Assembly (NCBI GenBank): GCA_030613915.1
Contig: JAUWKY010000161.1
Location: forward strand, 1 to 5,994
Reading direction: 5' to 3'
Source of the DNA: Syntrophobacterales bacterium
GTDB taxonomy: Bacteria; Desulfobacterota; Syntrophobacteria; BM002
DNA length: 5,994 bases
Both the position numbers and the translations under genes were made by a program. Each line of letters begins with the position of its first letter. Positions within the stretch are counted from its first letter, which is position 1. Below are positions 1 through 4,795 of the stretch, piece by piece. Below the pieces are notes generated by a model. It was not told the origin of the DNA and did not search any database. It saw only the letters and a list, made by a program, of their open reading frames with translations.

Positions 1-1494
1 AGCCAGATTCCTCAGTTCAATGAGATCACTGTTGAGGCTGATGTTTGGGTAGTGCTCGTTAATCTCCCGTTGAATCTGGGCTAAGTGAGTTTGTGCCAGA
101 CGCAAACGGTTGTCTTTACGGACGATACCCACGTAGTTCCACATCAGACGCCGGATTATGTCCCAGTTATAGGCGATAAGCACCATCTCGCTGTCATTGG
201 CGTTCAACGGCATCTCCAGGGGTGGAACTACGGGAAAGGAGACTTTTTCTGTGGGTGCACTGGGCCGGCTGTTAATGTCTGCAGCAGCATTGTGCGCGAA
301 GACCAGAGCTTCCAGGAGAGAGTTGCTGGCCAGGCGGTTGGCTCCATGAAGCCCAGTACAGGCCGATTCTCCCAGGGCGTAAAGATGCTGGATGCTGGTG
401 CGTCCATATTTATCGGTCCGCACACCACCGCAGATATAATGGGCCGCGGGAACGACAGGTATGGAATCCCGGGTGATGTCGATCCCAAGAGACAAGCACT
501 TTTCATTAATGCCAGGAAATCGCCGCCGGAGGAAATCAGCGTCACGGTGGCTGATATCAACGTATACGCAGTCGTCACCGCTTTGTTTGATCTCGGTGTC
601 TATGGCGCGGGCTACAACGTCACGACAGGCCAAATCCTTGAGTGGGTGGTATTTAGCCATGAAATCATGGCCTCGTTTGTCAATGAGACGTCCCCCCTCG
701 CCACGCACCGCTTCAGAAATGAGAAAGTTTTTTGCGTGGGGGTGATAAAGACAGGTGGGGTGGAATTGGACAAATTCCATGTTAGCTATTTCTGCCCCGG
801 CTCGGTAGGCCATGGCTACACCGTCTCCTGTGGCCACATCCGGGTTGCTGGTGTAGACATACACTTTGCCAGCACCGCCAGTACAGAGCAAAGTATCTCT
901 TGCCAGACAGGTGAGGATACGATTTCCCTCAATATCGAGAACGTATGCTCCCCAGCAGCGCTCCTGGCGCTGGGTGGTCCGCAACCCCCTCTTGAGCAAG
1001 TGGCATTCGATAATCAGATCGATGGCAATATGGTTTTCAAAAATCGAAATGTTGGGATGGTTCTCGGCCATGGCAACCAGAACTCTCTCCACCTCCCTGC
1101 CGGTCATGTCCTGGGAATGGACGATGCGGCTACGGGAATGCCCGCCTTCGCGAGCGAGATCGAAAGGGACGGTATCCTGCTGACTCAATTGAAAGCGTAC
1201 ACCCATTTCGGCCAGTTCCTGGATGCGATTGGGGCCGTTTTTAATTACCATCTCGACCACATCAGGATTACACAGGCCGTCTCCCGAGTTCAGGGTATCC
1301 TGAATATGGAGGTCAAAAGAATCGTCAGGGCTTAGCACCGAAGCGATTCCTCCTTGGGCGTAATTGGTGCTGGTTTCGACCTTCTCCTTCTTTGTCACCA
1401 CCGCAACCTTGCGGCGATCCGCTATCTTGAGGGCGAAGGTGAGGCCGGCGATGCCACTGCCGATCACCAGCGTATCGTAGGTTATTGTGTCCAT
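1..1494 (-). CDS. nadB: L-aspartate oxidase NadB, C-terminus cut off by the window edge
   Basis: This is the flavoenzyme that oxidises L-aspartate to iminoaspartate, the first step of de novo NAD synthesis; NadA then makes quinolinate. The minus strand is open from ATG at 1494 to base 1, giving 498 codons with no stop. E. coli NadB has about 540 residues, so roughly 40 C-terminal residues lie outside. The protein starts MDTITYDTLVIGSGIAGL, with the FAD-binding GxGxxG at residues 12-17. Further family blocks follow in order: TNYAQGGIA, REGGHSRSRIVH, the active-site stretch QFHPTCLYHP then SEAVRGEGG, PAAHYICGGV, and LHGANRLASNSLLEALVF near the FAD site. This arrangement fits NadB rather than the succinate dehydrogenase or fumarate reductase flavoproteins, which share the fold. 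No in-frame alternative start lies just upstream, and the Shine-Dalgarno sequence is weak. It diverges from the DUF302 gene; no nadA or nadC is visible. Confidence 0.95.
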   Translation of the reverse strand, partial: MDTITYDTLVIGSGIAGLTFALKIADRRKVAVVTKKEKVETSTNYAQGGIASVLSPDDSFDLHIQDTLNSGDGLCNPDVVEMVIKNGPNRIQELAEMGVRFQLSQQDTVPFDLAREGGHSRSRIVHSQDMTGREVERVLVAMAENHPNISIFENHIAIDLIIECHLLKRGLRTTQRQERCWGAYVLDIEGNRILTCLARDTLLCTGGAGKVYVYTSNPDVATGDGVAMAYRAGAEIANMEFVQFHPTCLYHPHAKNFLISEAVRGEGGRLIDKRGHDFMAKYHPLKDLACRDVVARAIDTEIKQSGDDCVYVDISHRDADFLRRRFPGINEKCLSLGIDITRDSIPVVPAAHYICGGVRTDKYGRTSIQHLYALGESACTGLHGANRLASNSLLEALVFAHNAAADINSRPSAPTEKVSFPVVPPLEMPLNANDSEMVLIAYNWDIIRRLMWNYVGIVRKDNRLRLAQTHLAQIQREINEHYPNISLNSDLIELRNLA

Positions 1495-1585
1495 TTTCGC
1501 ATAGCAAGATTTAAAGGTTTTTTGTTTTGGTAGTTTCGAAACCCATTCCGTCCATAGATGTGAGGGTATAGTTCAGCTAGGCCAG

Positions 1586-1600
1586 TACATTAATAATGTA
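1586..1600. promoter_or_regulatory. 15-bp palindrome, candidate operator upstream of nadB
   Basis: TACATTA-A-TAATGTA is a perfect inverted repeat with a single central base. It lies about 90 bp upstream of the nadB start, in the divergent spacer. Its length and symmetry fit a site for a dimeric repressor. NAD biosynthesis genes are often controlled by regulators such as NrtR, NiaR, NadR or NadQ, but I cannot match this site to any of their motifs from memory. The assignment as an operator is inference. Confidence 0.4.
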
Positions 1601-1687
1601 TACAAAACTTCAGTTTATTACATATTGCTTGCAATGAAAACACCAGAAAGTCAACTATCTAAATGTACACGACTTTTTATCCAGTAT

Positions 1688-1700
1688 CCCGCCTGGCGGG
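1688..1700. repeat. Small GC hairpin in the nadB/DUF302 spacer
   Basis: CCCGCC-T-GGCGGG is a perfect 6-bp inverted repeat around one base, standing out as a GC-rich island in an AT-rich spacer. No T-run follows on either strand, so it is not an intrinsic terminator. It may be a remnant of the GC palindromic repeats seen around 4280-4370. Confidence 0.4.
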
Positions 1701-1739
1701 GGTCAGAGGTGCATGGCTTTGCAGGTAAAGATTTGGTGC

Positions 1740-1767
1740 TTGGAATTTGTTATTTTGCAATTATTAT
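1740..1767 (+). promoter_or_regulatory. Predicted sigma-70-type promoter for the DUF302 gene
   Basis: TTGGAA (1740-1745) and TATTAT (1762-1767) are 16 bp apart and match the consensus at 4 of 6 and 5 of 6 positions. Transcription would begin near 1774, giving a leader of about 75 nt before the ATG at 1848. This is consensus matching only, in an AT-rich stretch where chance matches are common. Confidence 0.4.
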
Positions 1768-1781
1768 GAGAATATGCAAAA
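1753..1781. promoter_or_regulatory. Inverted repeat spanning the predicted -10 box, candidate operator
   Basis: TTTTGCA (1753-1759) and TGCAAAA (1775-1781) are perfect 7-bp inverted arms separated by 15 bp. They bracket the predicted -10 box and start site of the DUF302 promoter, a usual position for a repressor site. The function is inferred from placement only. Confidence 0.3.
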
Positions 1782-1847
1782 GAAATTTTGCCCAATTAAC
1801 GGTTAGGCTTCATTTGTTCTTGATTAAACCGAAGAGGAGGATCAACT

Positions 1848-2300
1848 ATGCGATATTTACTCTGCACCCTCATGGCAATATTCTTCTTTGCTTCAGTGAC
1901 TTATGCTGACAATGGCATTATTAGCATAAAAAGTTCCCATGATGTAAAGACCACAGTGGACCGCCTCGAAAACATACTAAGGGAAAAAGGCATGACTGTG
2001 TTTATAAGAATCAATCATGCAGAGGGGGCGCAAAAGGTTGGGAAAAAGCTACGCCCGACCGAATTGATTATCTTCGGCAATCCTAAGGTGGGCACACCAC
2101 TGATGCAGTGTGGCCAGAGCGTTGCCATCGATCTACCCCAAAAAGCTCTCATCTGGCAAGATGAAGCGGGGCAAGTATGGCTATCCTATAATGACCCGAA
2201 ATATCTGGCAAGCCGCCACAGCATAAAGGAATGTGACGAAATTATTAAGAAAATAGAGAAAGCGCTGGGAAACTTTGCGAGGATGGCTACCATGCCGTAA
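1848..2300 (+). CDS. Exported DUF302 family protein
   Basis: This is a 150-residue protein with a cleavable-looking signal peptide. A short N-terminus (MRYLL) leads into a hydrophobic core at residues 4-17 and a probable cleavage site after TYA (residue 20), so the mature protein should be periplasmic. The rest matches the DUF302 core: R54-I-N-H57-A-E-G-A, then LRPTELIIFGNPKVGTPLM at 68-86, then IDLPQKALIW, and a C-terminal YNDPKYLASRH. The biochemical role of DUF302 is not established. The mature part has two cysteines (C88 and C129) that could form a disulphide in the periplasm. The start is well supported by an AGGAGG box at 1835-1840, 7 nt before the ATG. It appears to be a single-gene unit, divergent from nadB. 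Confidence 0.9.
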   Translation: MRYLLCTLMAIFFFASVTYADNGIISIKSSHDVKTTVDRLENILREKGMTVFIRINHAEGAQKVGKKLRPTELIIFGNPKVGTPLMQCGQSVAIDLPQKALIWQDEAGQVWLSYNDPKYLASRHSIKECDEIIKKIEKALGNFARMATMP

Positions 2301-2319
2301 ACCAAGGGCCTAGCAATTC

Positions 2320-2366
2320 ATTGGAGCCCCAACGAAACAGCTTTGCTGTCCCTTTGCGGCTCCAAT
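2320..2366. repeat. Nested hairpin downstream of the DUF302 gene
   Basis: Outer arms ATTGGAGCC (2320-2328) and GGCTCCAAT (2358-2366) are perfect 9-bp inverted repeats. Inside them lies a 5-bp stem, ACAGC (2337-2341) with GCTGT (2345-2349), around a TTT loop. CGAA (2333-2336) can also pair with TTTG (2353-2356) including one G-U. The DUF302 stop is 20 bp upstream, so the structure could end or protect that transcript. However, no T-run follows, so it is not a canonical intrinsic terminator. It could also be a dispersed palindromic repeat or a small structured RNA. Confidence 0.55.
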
Positions 2367-2459
2367 CGGCCGCTGACCGCATCGCCTGATTGAGCCCATA
2401 GATATTTAAGTCATCAATGTTTGGTGGTAAGCGTATTTTTCATGATTCATCCTCAGCCA

Positions 2460-2488
2460 TTGACAAATGAGATTATTTAAGCTTTAGT
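2460..2488 (+). promoter_or_regulatory. Predicted promoter of infA
   Basis: A perfect -35 box TTGACA (2460-2465) is followed after 17 bp by TTTAGT (2483-2488), which matches TATAAT at 4 of 6 positions. Transcription would start near 2495, leaving a leader of about 105 nt before the IF-1 start at 2600. Confidence 0.5.
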
Positions 2489-2599
2489 TAGCTCGATTTA
2501 ACAGCACTTCACTTAAATTTGTGTACATTTAAAACCAGGGCCGCTCACTTTGAGGATTCAGCACAAAAGGCTGAAGGGGCCCTTTCATTGAGGGAGTTA

Positions 2600-2818
2600 A
2601 TGCCAAAGGAAGAAGCAATAGAGGTTGAGGGGACAGTGGTGGAGACCCTACCCAATGCCATGTTTCGGGTGGAATTGGCCGACGGGCACCGGGTCCTGGC
2701 CCATATCTCCGGCAAGATGCGCAAGTATTACATAAAGATTGTTACCGGAGACAAGGTGACAGTTGAACTGTCACCGTATGATCTGACTCGAGGACGGATT
2801 ACCTTTCGGGTAAAATAG
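2600..2818 (+). CDS. infA: Translation initiation factor IF-1
   Basis: IF-1 is the small OB-fold protein that binds the A site of the 30S subunit and works with IF-2 and IF-3 in choosing the initiator tRNA. The product is 72 residues, the usual family length. It begins [20 protein letters not shown], followed by [42 protein letters not shown] and [10 protein letters not shown], which is the IF-1 signature almost throughout. The frame stays open upstream to a TTG at 2519, but the family N-terminus and the purine-rich AGGGAG at 2591-2596 fix the start at 2600. Position 2 is Pro, where Ala is common. The gene is not in a ribosomal-protein operon here: it has its own predicted promoter and is followed by a separate csp unit. 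Confidence 0.96.
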   Translation: MPKEEAIEVEGTVVETLPNAMFRVELADGHRVLAHISGKMRKYYIKIVTGDKVTVELSPYDLTRGRITFRVK

Positions 2819-2865
2819 TTGCGGTTGTGGAAGGTGAGCAAGAACTCCTCGACTCTTTTCCGCGC

Positions 2866-2894
2866 TTGACCCCTGTACTTTTCTGTACTATATA
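2866..2894 (+). promoter_or_regulatory. Predicted promoter and long leader of the cold-shock gene
   Basis: TTGACC (2866-2871) and TATATA (2889-2894) are 17 bp apart, the best-spaced plus-strand promoter in the window. TATAAA two bases further on is an alternative -10. Transcription would start near 2901, giving a leader of about 104 nt to the GTG at 3005. Long structured leaders are a known feature of cspA-type genes, where they control stability and translation at low temperature. That this leader does the same is inference. Confidence 0.6.
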
Positions 2895-3004
2895 AAACTG
2901 CTTAAGCGTTTTCGTTCGCAAGTCAGTTAGGCTTTTGAGGATTGTTTCCATTGCCAGAGTGGCGGCCTGGGGCTTGGAACAAAATTTTTTAGGAGGTTTT
3001 CGCT

Positions 3005-3205
3005 GTGGCAGAAGGAACTGTTAAGTGGTTTAGTGAAAGGAAAGGGTACGGCTTCATTGAGCAAGATGAGGGTGGGGACATATTTGTTCATCACTCCGCC
3101 ATCAACATGTCCGGTTTCAGAACTCTTCATGAAGGTGACCGGGTGAGCTTTGACGTGGGAGAGGGCAACAAAGGCCCTGCGGCCGAGAACGTCACGAAGC
3201 TTTAG
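3005..3205 (+). CDS. CspA-family cold-shock protein
   Basis: This is a 66-residue single cold-shock domain, the normal size for the family, which binds single-stranded RNA or DNA and acts as an RNA chaperone. It opens with [20 protein letters not shown]. The RNP1 motif is KGYGFI (13-18) and the RNP2 motif is DIFVHHSAI (25-33), followed by the usual G-D-R-V-S-F segment and a C-terminal [10 protein letters not shown]. Translation starts at GTG; an AGGAGG at 2991-2996, 8 nt upstream, decides this start. It forms its own transcription unit, with a promoter at 2866-2894 and a strong terminator just after the stop. Whether it is truly cold-induced or constitutive cannot be told from sequence, as families of csp paralogues differ. 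Confidence 0.95.
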   Translation: MAEGTVKWFSERKGYGFIEQDEGGDIFVHHSAINMSGFRTLHEGDRVSFDVGEGNKGPAAENVTKL

Positions 3206-3227
3206 TTCACAGAAACACGTTTATCAT

Positions 3228-3264
3228 GGGCATCTTGTCTAAATAGGATAAGATGCCCTTTTTT
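3228..3264 (+). terminator. Intrinsic terminator after the cold-shock gene
   Basis: GGGCATCTT (3228-3236) pairs perfectly with AAGATGCCC (3250-3258). The stem can extend inward with G-U, U-A, C-G and U-G pairs around the loop at 3241-3245. Six T residues (3259-3264) follow directly, 22 bp after the csp stop codon. This is the clearest terminator in the window. Confidence 0.92.
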
Positions 3265-3322
3265 AATAAATCACTGAGGATAGTTGACGACTGGCTAATA
3301 ACTGGCAGTTTCGGAGGGATGC

Positions 3323-3547
3323 ATGGACGAAGAGCAGGGTGAGAATCTAGAAGAGGAAGAAACCGAAACTGAGGCAGAAAATGTGGACCTGAACCGGGTA
3401 TTTCGGGAAGCAGAGCGCGATCTCAACTCCATGTTTCCGGATGGTGAGATGCGAAAATTCCTCCGGCAGCTTAAGAAGAATCGAAGCAGCAACGAACGTT
3501 TCCTGAAGGGAATCAAAAGCGAGAGACTCTGGGAGGAAGATGAGTAG
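3323..3547 (+). CDS. Small acidic protein of unknown function, first gene of a HAD phosphatase operon
   Basis: I do not recognise this 74-residue protein. Residues 2-22 are extremely acidic, mostly Glu with runs such as LEEEETETEAE, and probably disordered. The middle (about 23-48) looks helical, with the sequence NRVFREAERDLNSMFP. It is followed by a basic helix-like stretch, MRKFLRQLKKNR, and the end (LWEEDE) is acidic again. There is no signal peptide, membrane segment or cysteine. A GGAGGG box at 3313-3318, 4 nt before the ATG, supports translation. The last 8 bp overlap the HAD gene in another frame, which argues for a real, co-translated gene. The charge pattern could suit a protein-binding or RNA-binding partner, but no function can be assigned. 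Confidence 0.75.
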   Translation: MDEEQGENLEEEETETEAENVDLNRVFREAERDLNSMFPDGEMRKFLRQLKKNRSSNERFLKGIKSERLWEEDE

Positions 3548-4214
3548 GAACACCGTTGACAAGGGAGAGTTCGGTTCCGATGGAGCCATCAAGGCTGTAA
3601 TCTTCGACTGTGATGGCGTAATCGTTGACTCGCGAGCGGCAAATGCCAGCCTGTATAATCAGTTTCTGTCTCACTTTAACAAGGGGGCGCTCAACGAGGA
3701 CCAGCTCGATTACGTACACTGCCACACGCTTCAAGAGTCTCTGAAATTTCTCCTCGGCGATGACAGTCTGATTCGGGAGGCAGAGCGGTTGTGGCAGGAA
3801 ATGGACTATGAACCCCTCATAGAGTTGCTTACTTTGGAGCCTGGCTTAATGGAGTGTTTGGAGCTGCTCCGCCGTCACTACAAGACTGCCATCGCCACCA
3901 GCCGAACCCGGACAATGGGCCAGTTGCTGGAGAGATTTGGACTGAATCCATATTTTGATCTGGTGGTTACATCCCTTGATGTGCACAATCCCAAGCCACA
4001 CCCAGAATCAGTCATCAAAATTCTTTCCTATTTTGATATCATGCCTGAAGAAGCATGCTACATTGGTGATTCTGATGTTGACCGGGAGACAAGTGAACGC
4101 GCAGGCGTACTTTTTGTCGCTTACCGCAATGAAGAGCTTAAGGCAGCTCATCATGTCTCCCATTTTGATGAACTGATCCCAGTTCTAGAGCAATACAATC
4201 CAATAGAGCAATAA
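3540..4214 (+). CDS. HAD-superfamily hydrolase, phosphoglycolate phosphatase-like (subfamily IA type)
   Basis: This 224-residue protein carries all four HAD motifs. Motif I is FDCDGVIVD, with nucleophile D23 and acid/base D25. Motif II is IATS with T120, motif III is NPKPHP with K152, and motif IV is GDSDVD with D177 and D181 for Mg2+. A helical cap lies between motifs I and II (about 32-110). The layout matches subfamily IA phosphatases such as Gph and PpaX, which hydrolyse small phosphorylated metabolites. The substrate cannot be read from sequence. The ATG at 3540 overlaps the end of the acidic-protein gene by 8 bp, and a GGGAGG lies 3 nt upstream inside that gene, a rather tight spacing that suggests translational coupling. 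The first 16 residues before the core are non-conserved, but no other in-frame start fits. Confidence 0.9.
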   Translation: MSRNTVDKGEFGSDGAIKAVIFDCDGVIVDSRAANASLYNQFLSHFNKGALNEDQLDYVHCHTLQESLKFLLGDDSLIREAERLWQEMDYEPLIELLTLEPGLMECLELLRRHYKTAIATSRTRTMGQLLERFGLNPYFDLVVTSLDVHNPKPHPESVIKILSYFDIMPEEACYIGDSDVDRETSERAGVLFVAYRNEELKAAHHVSHFDELIPVLEQYNPIEQ

Positions 4215-4225
4215 GCAGGCTCCAC

Positions 4226-4250
4226 CACAAAGTGCACAAAGAACACAAAG
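4226..4250. repeat. Short tandem repeat, CACAAAG with 9-nt period
   Basis: Three exact copies of CACAAAG start at 4226, 4235 and 4244, each spaced by two further bases. This CACAAAG/CTTTGTG run resembles a dispersed intergenic motif found in many environmental bacterial genomes (family recognition from memory). It begins 11 bp after the HAD gene stop. Confidence 0.7.
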
Positions 4251-4265
4251 TAAATAATCAATAAA

Positions 4266-4320
4266 TGTAGGAGCGAGCTTCCCGCCAGGGCGTAGGCCCC
4301 GCTGGGCCGAAGGCGGAACC
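4266..4320. repeat. REP-like GC-rich hairpin
   Basis: The segment begins TGTAGGAGCGAGCTTCCCGC, similar to the GTAGGAGC opening of known bacterial REP-type repeats. It then folds: CCGCC (4282-4286) pairs with GGCGG (4312-4316), enclosing GGCCC (4295-4299) with GGGCC (4304-4308) around a CGCT loop. It lies downstream of the HAD gene and could stabilise the transcript end. The link to a REP family is by resemblance only. Confidence 0.5.
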
Positions 4321-4341
4321 GAAATTGTCCGCGCTTCGCTT

Positions 4342-4367
4342 GGACTCCCCACCCTGCGGGCGGGTCC
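4342..4367. repeat. GC-rich imperfect hairpin
   Basis: GGAC (4342-4345) pairs with GTCC (4364-4367). An inner stem, CC-A-CCC (4349-4354) with GGG-C-GG (4358-4363), has one A/C mismatch around a TGC loop. It is adjacent to the REP-like hairpin and may belong to the same composite repeat. Confidence 0.4.
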
Positions 4368-4533
4368 CCAGTTTCAAAATCCCAAACCTTCACATCATCT
4401 TAAAAAAAAAGAGAATTCCAAATATGTTTGGGTCATTGAATGTTGGAAACGCCTATGCACTTAACTCCGCAAAGATCTCTTCTCCCCTTGGAAACTATGT
4501 CACAATTCGCCGAACCCGTCATTCCGGACGAGG

Positions 4534-4546
4534 CCACCTAAGGTGG
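4534..4546. repeat. Perfect 13-bp palindrome within the MITE-like element
   Basis: CCACCT-A-AGGTGG is a perfect inverted repeat flanked by CGGA (4525-4528) and TCCG (4552-4555), which can extend the structure. It follows a CGTCATTCCGG motif that recurs inverted at 4697-4707. Confidence 0.45.
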
Positions 4547-4559
4547 GCGAGATCCGTGG

Positions 4560-4592
4560 TTCGACAGGCTCACCACCCTGAGCGAAGTCGAA
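4560..4592. repeat. Dispersed palindromic repeat (TTCGACAGGCTCA type)
   Basis: TTCGACAGGCTCA (4560-4572) is followed by TGAGC (4579-4583) and GTCGAA (4587-4592), forming an imperfect hairpin around CCACCC. From memory, this sequence type recurs as an intergenic repeat in many unrelated bacterial genomes. It sits in the centre of the MITE-like element. Confidence 0.7.
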
Positions 4593-4635
4593 GGGGAATT
4601 CAGTGAAAGTTCAATAACGTCATTTGGTGTCTGGT

Positions 4636-4653
4636 TCCCCGCCTTCGCGGGGA
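4636..4653. repeat. Perfect 7-bp-stem hairpin
   Basis: TCCCCGC (4636-4642) and GCGGGGA (4647-4653) form a perfect stem around a CTTC tetraloop. It resembles the TTCCCGC...GCGGGAA class of dispersed palindromes and lies inside the MITE-like element. No T-run follows. Confidence 0.6.
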
Positions 4654-4663
4654 CGTTGTCTGG

Positions 4664-4703
4664 ATCCCGGCTCGCGTTCCGCTTTGCGGGACTTGGCCGG
4701 GAT
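4664..4703. repeat. Nested hairpin of the GGATCCCGG...CCGGGATGACG repeat class
   Basis: Outer arms ATCCCGGC (4664-4671) and GCCGGGAT (4696-4703) are perfect. The inner stem GTTCCGC (4676-4682) with GCGGGAC (4686-4692) has one G-U pair and a TTT loop. The outer sequence is of the widely dispersed CCGGGATGACG type, as recognised from memory. Confidence 0.6.
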
Positions 4704-4795
4704 GACGAATTGCGACACAGTCTCTTGCGGGGAGAGGGGGCATGTCGTTATCCTGCGGAGCTAAATACATAGGCGTAATTCGAAATTCGAAATAA

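Larger units (their letters stand above)
1495..1847. other. Divergent intergenic region between nadB and the DUF302 gene
   Basis: These 353 bp separate two divergently transcribed genes and are AT-rich compared with nadB. They hold a 15-bp palindrome, a small GC hairpin, a predicted plus-strand promoter and a 7-bp inverted repeat, each listed separately. A plus-strand reading frame from 1625 runs into the DUF302 gene in another frame. It has no ribosome binding site or recognisable sequence, so I do not call it a gene. I found no clear -35/-10 pair for nadB on the minus strand. Confidence 0.7.
2301..2599. other. Intergenic region upstream of infA without a supported gene
   Basis: About 300 bp separate the DUF302 stop from the infA start. 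The region holds the nested hairpin (2320-2366) and a predicted promoter (2460-2488). A reading frame in phase with infA reaches up to a TTG at 2519. Those extra 27 codons would make IF-1 unusually long and are better read as untranslated leader. Confidence 0.65.
4449..4776. mobile_element. MITE-like element, 328 bp with long imperfect inverted arms
   Basis: The two ends are inverted copies of each other. The terminal 22 bp of the left end (4449-4470) match the reverse complement of the right end (4755-4776) at 19 of 22 positions without a gap. Further in, 4495-4509 matches the complement of 4706-4720 at 13 of 15, and 4517-4527 matches that of 4697-4707 at 10 of 11. There is no transposase or any coding capacity. 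The centre carries several palindromes. This layout fits a non-autonomous MITE or a large composite palindromic repeat. I see no clear target-site duplication; the right flank carries a doubled CGAAATT-type motif. It sits 20 bp from the end of the AIR-synthase-like gene. Confidence 0.55.
4215..4795. other. Repeat-rich convergent intergenic region without a gene
   Basis: This 580-bp stretch lies between the stops of two convergent genes. Plus-strand reading frames across it translate palindromic repeat sequence. For example, the frame at 4325-4606 yields VRQAHHPERSRR, a peptide typical of mis-annotated dispersed repeats, so no CDS is called. The repeats present are listed individually. No simple hairpin plus T-run terminator for the HAD gene is obvious, so some of these palindromes may do that job. 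Confidence 0.75.

Noticed and set aside
85..1335. A 416-codon plus-strand open reading frame
   Set aside because: It lies wholly antisense to nadB, whose protein matches its family throughout. The frame is a by-product of nadB codon usage, and its translation resembles no known protein.
1719..1850. Sigma-54 promoter upstream of the DUF302 gene
   Set aside because: GG and GC pairs near 1690-1725 do not have the fixed -24/-12 spacing, and a sigma-70-like pair lies closer to the gene.
1625..1909. A 94-codon plus-strand frame in the nadB/DUF302 spacer
   Set aside because: It has no ribosome binding site, no recognisable motif, and overlaps the signal-peptide coding part of the well-supported DUF302 gene in another frame.
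2320..2366. Possible GEMM-type (cyclic dinucleotide) riboswitch on the minus strand
   Set aside because: The complement contains GCAAAGGGACAGCAAAGC, loosely like parts of GEMM RNAs. The conserved GEMM core and its second stem are not present, and no minus-strand gene follows.
2519..2599. A 27-codon N-terminal extension of IF-1 from a TTG start
   Set aside because: IF-1 proteins are about 72 residues and begin at the MxKEEAIE motif. The ATG at 2600 has its own purine-rich ribosome binding site.
2821..2865. Terminator for infA
   Set aside because: A weak stem (GTGGAA with TTTCCGC) has a loop of over 20 nt and no following T-run, so it is not called.
4226..4250. Possible start of a CRISPR array
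   Set aside because: The unit is 7 bp with 2-bp gaps. There are no spacers, no cas genes and no longer repeats.
4325..4606. A 93-codon plus-strand frame
   Set aside because: It translates palindromic repeat DNA (VRQAHHPERSRR), a common source of false genes, and it crosses the left arm of the MITE-like element.
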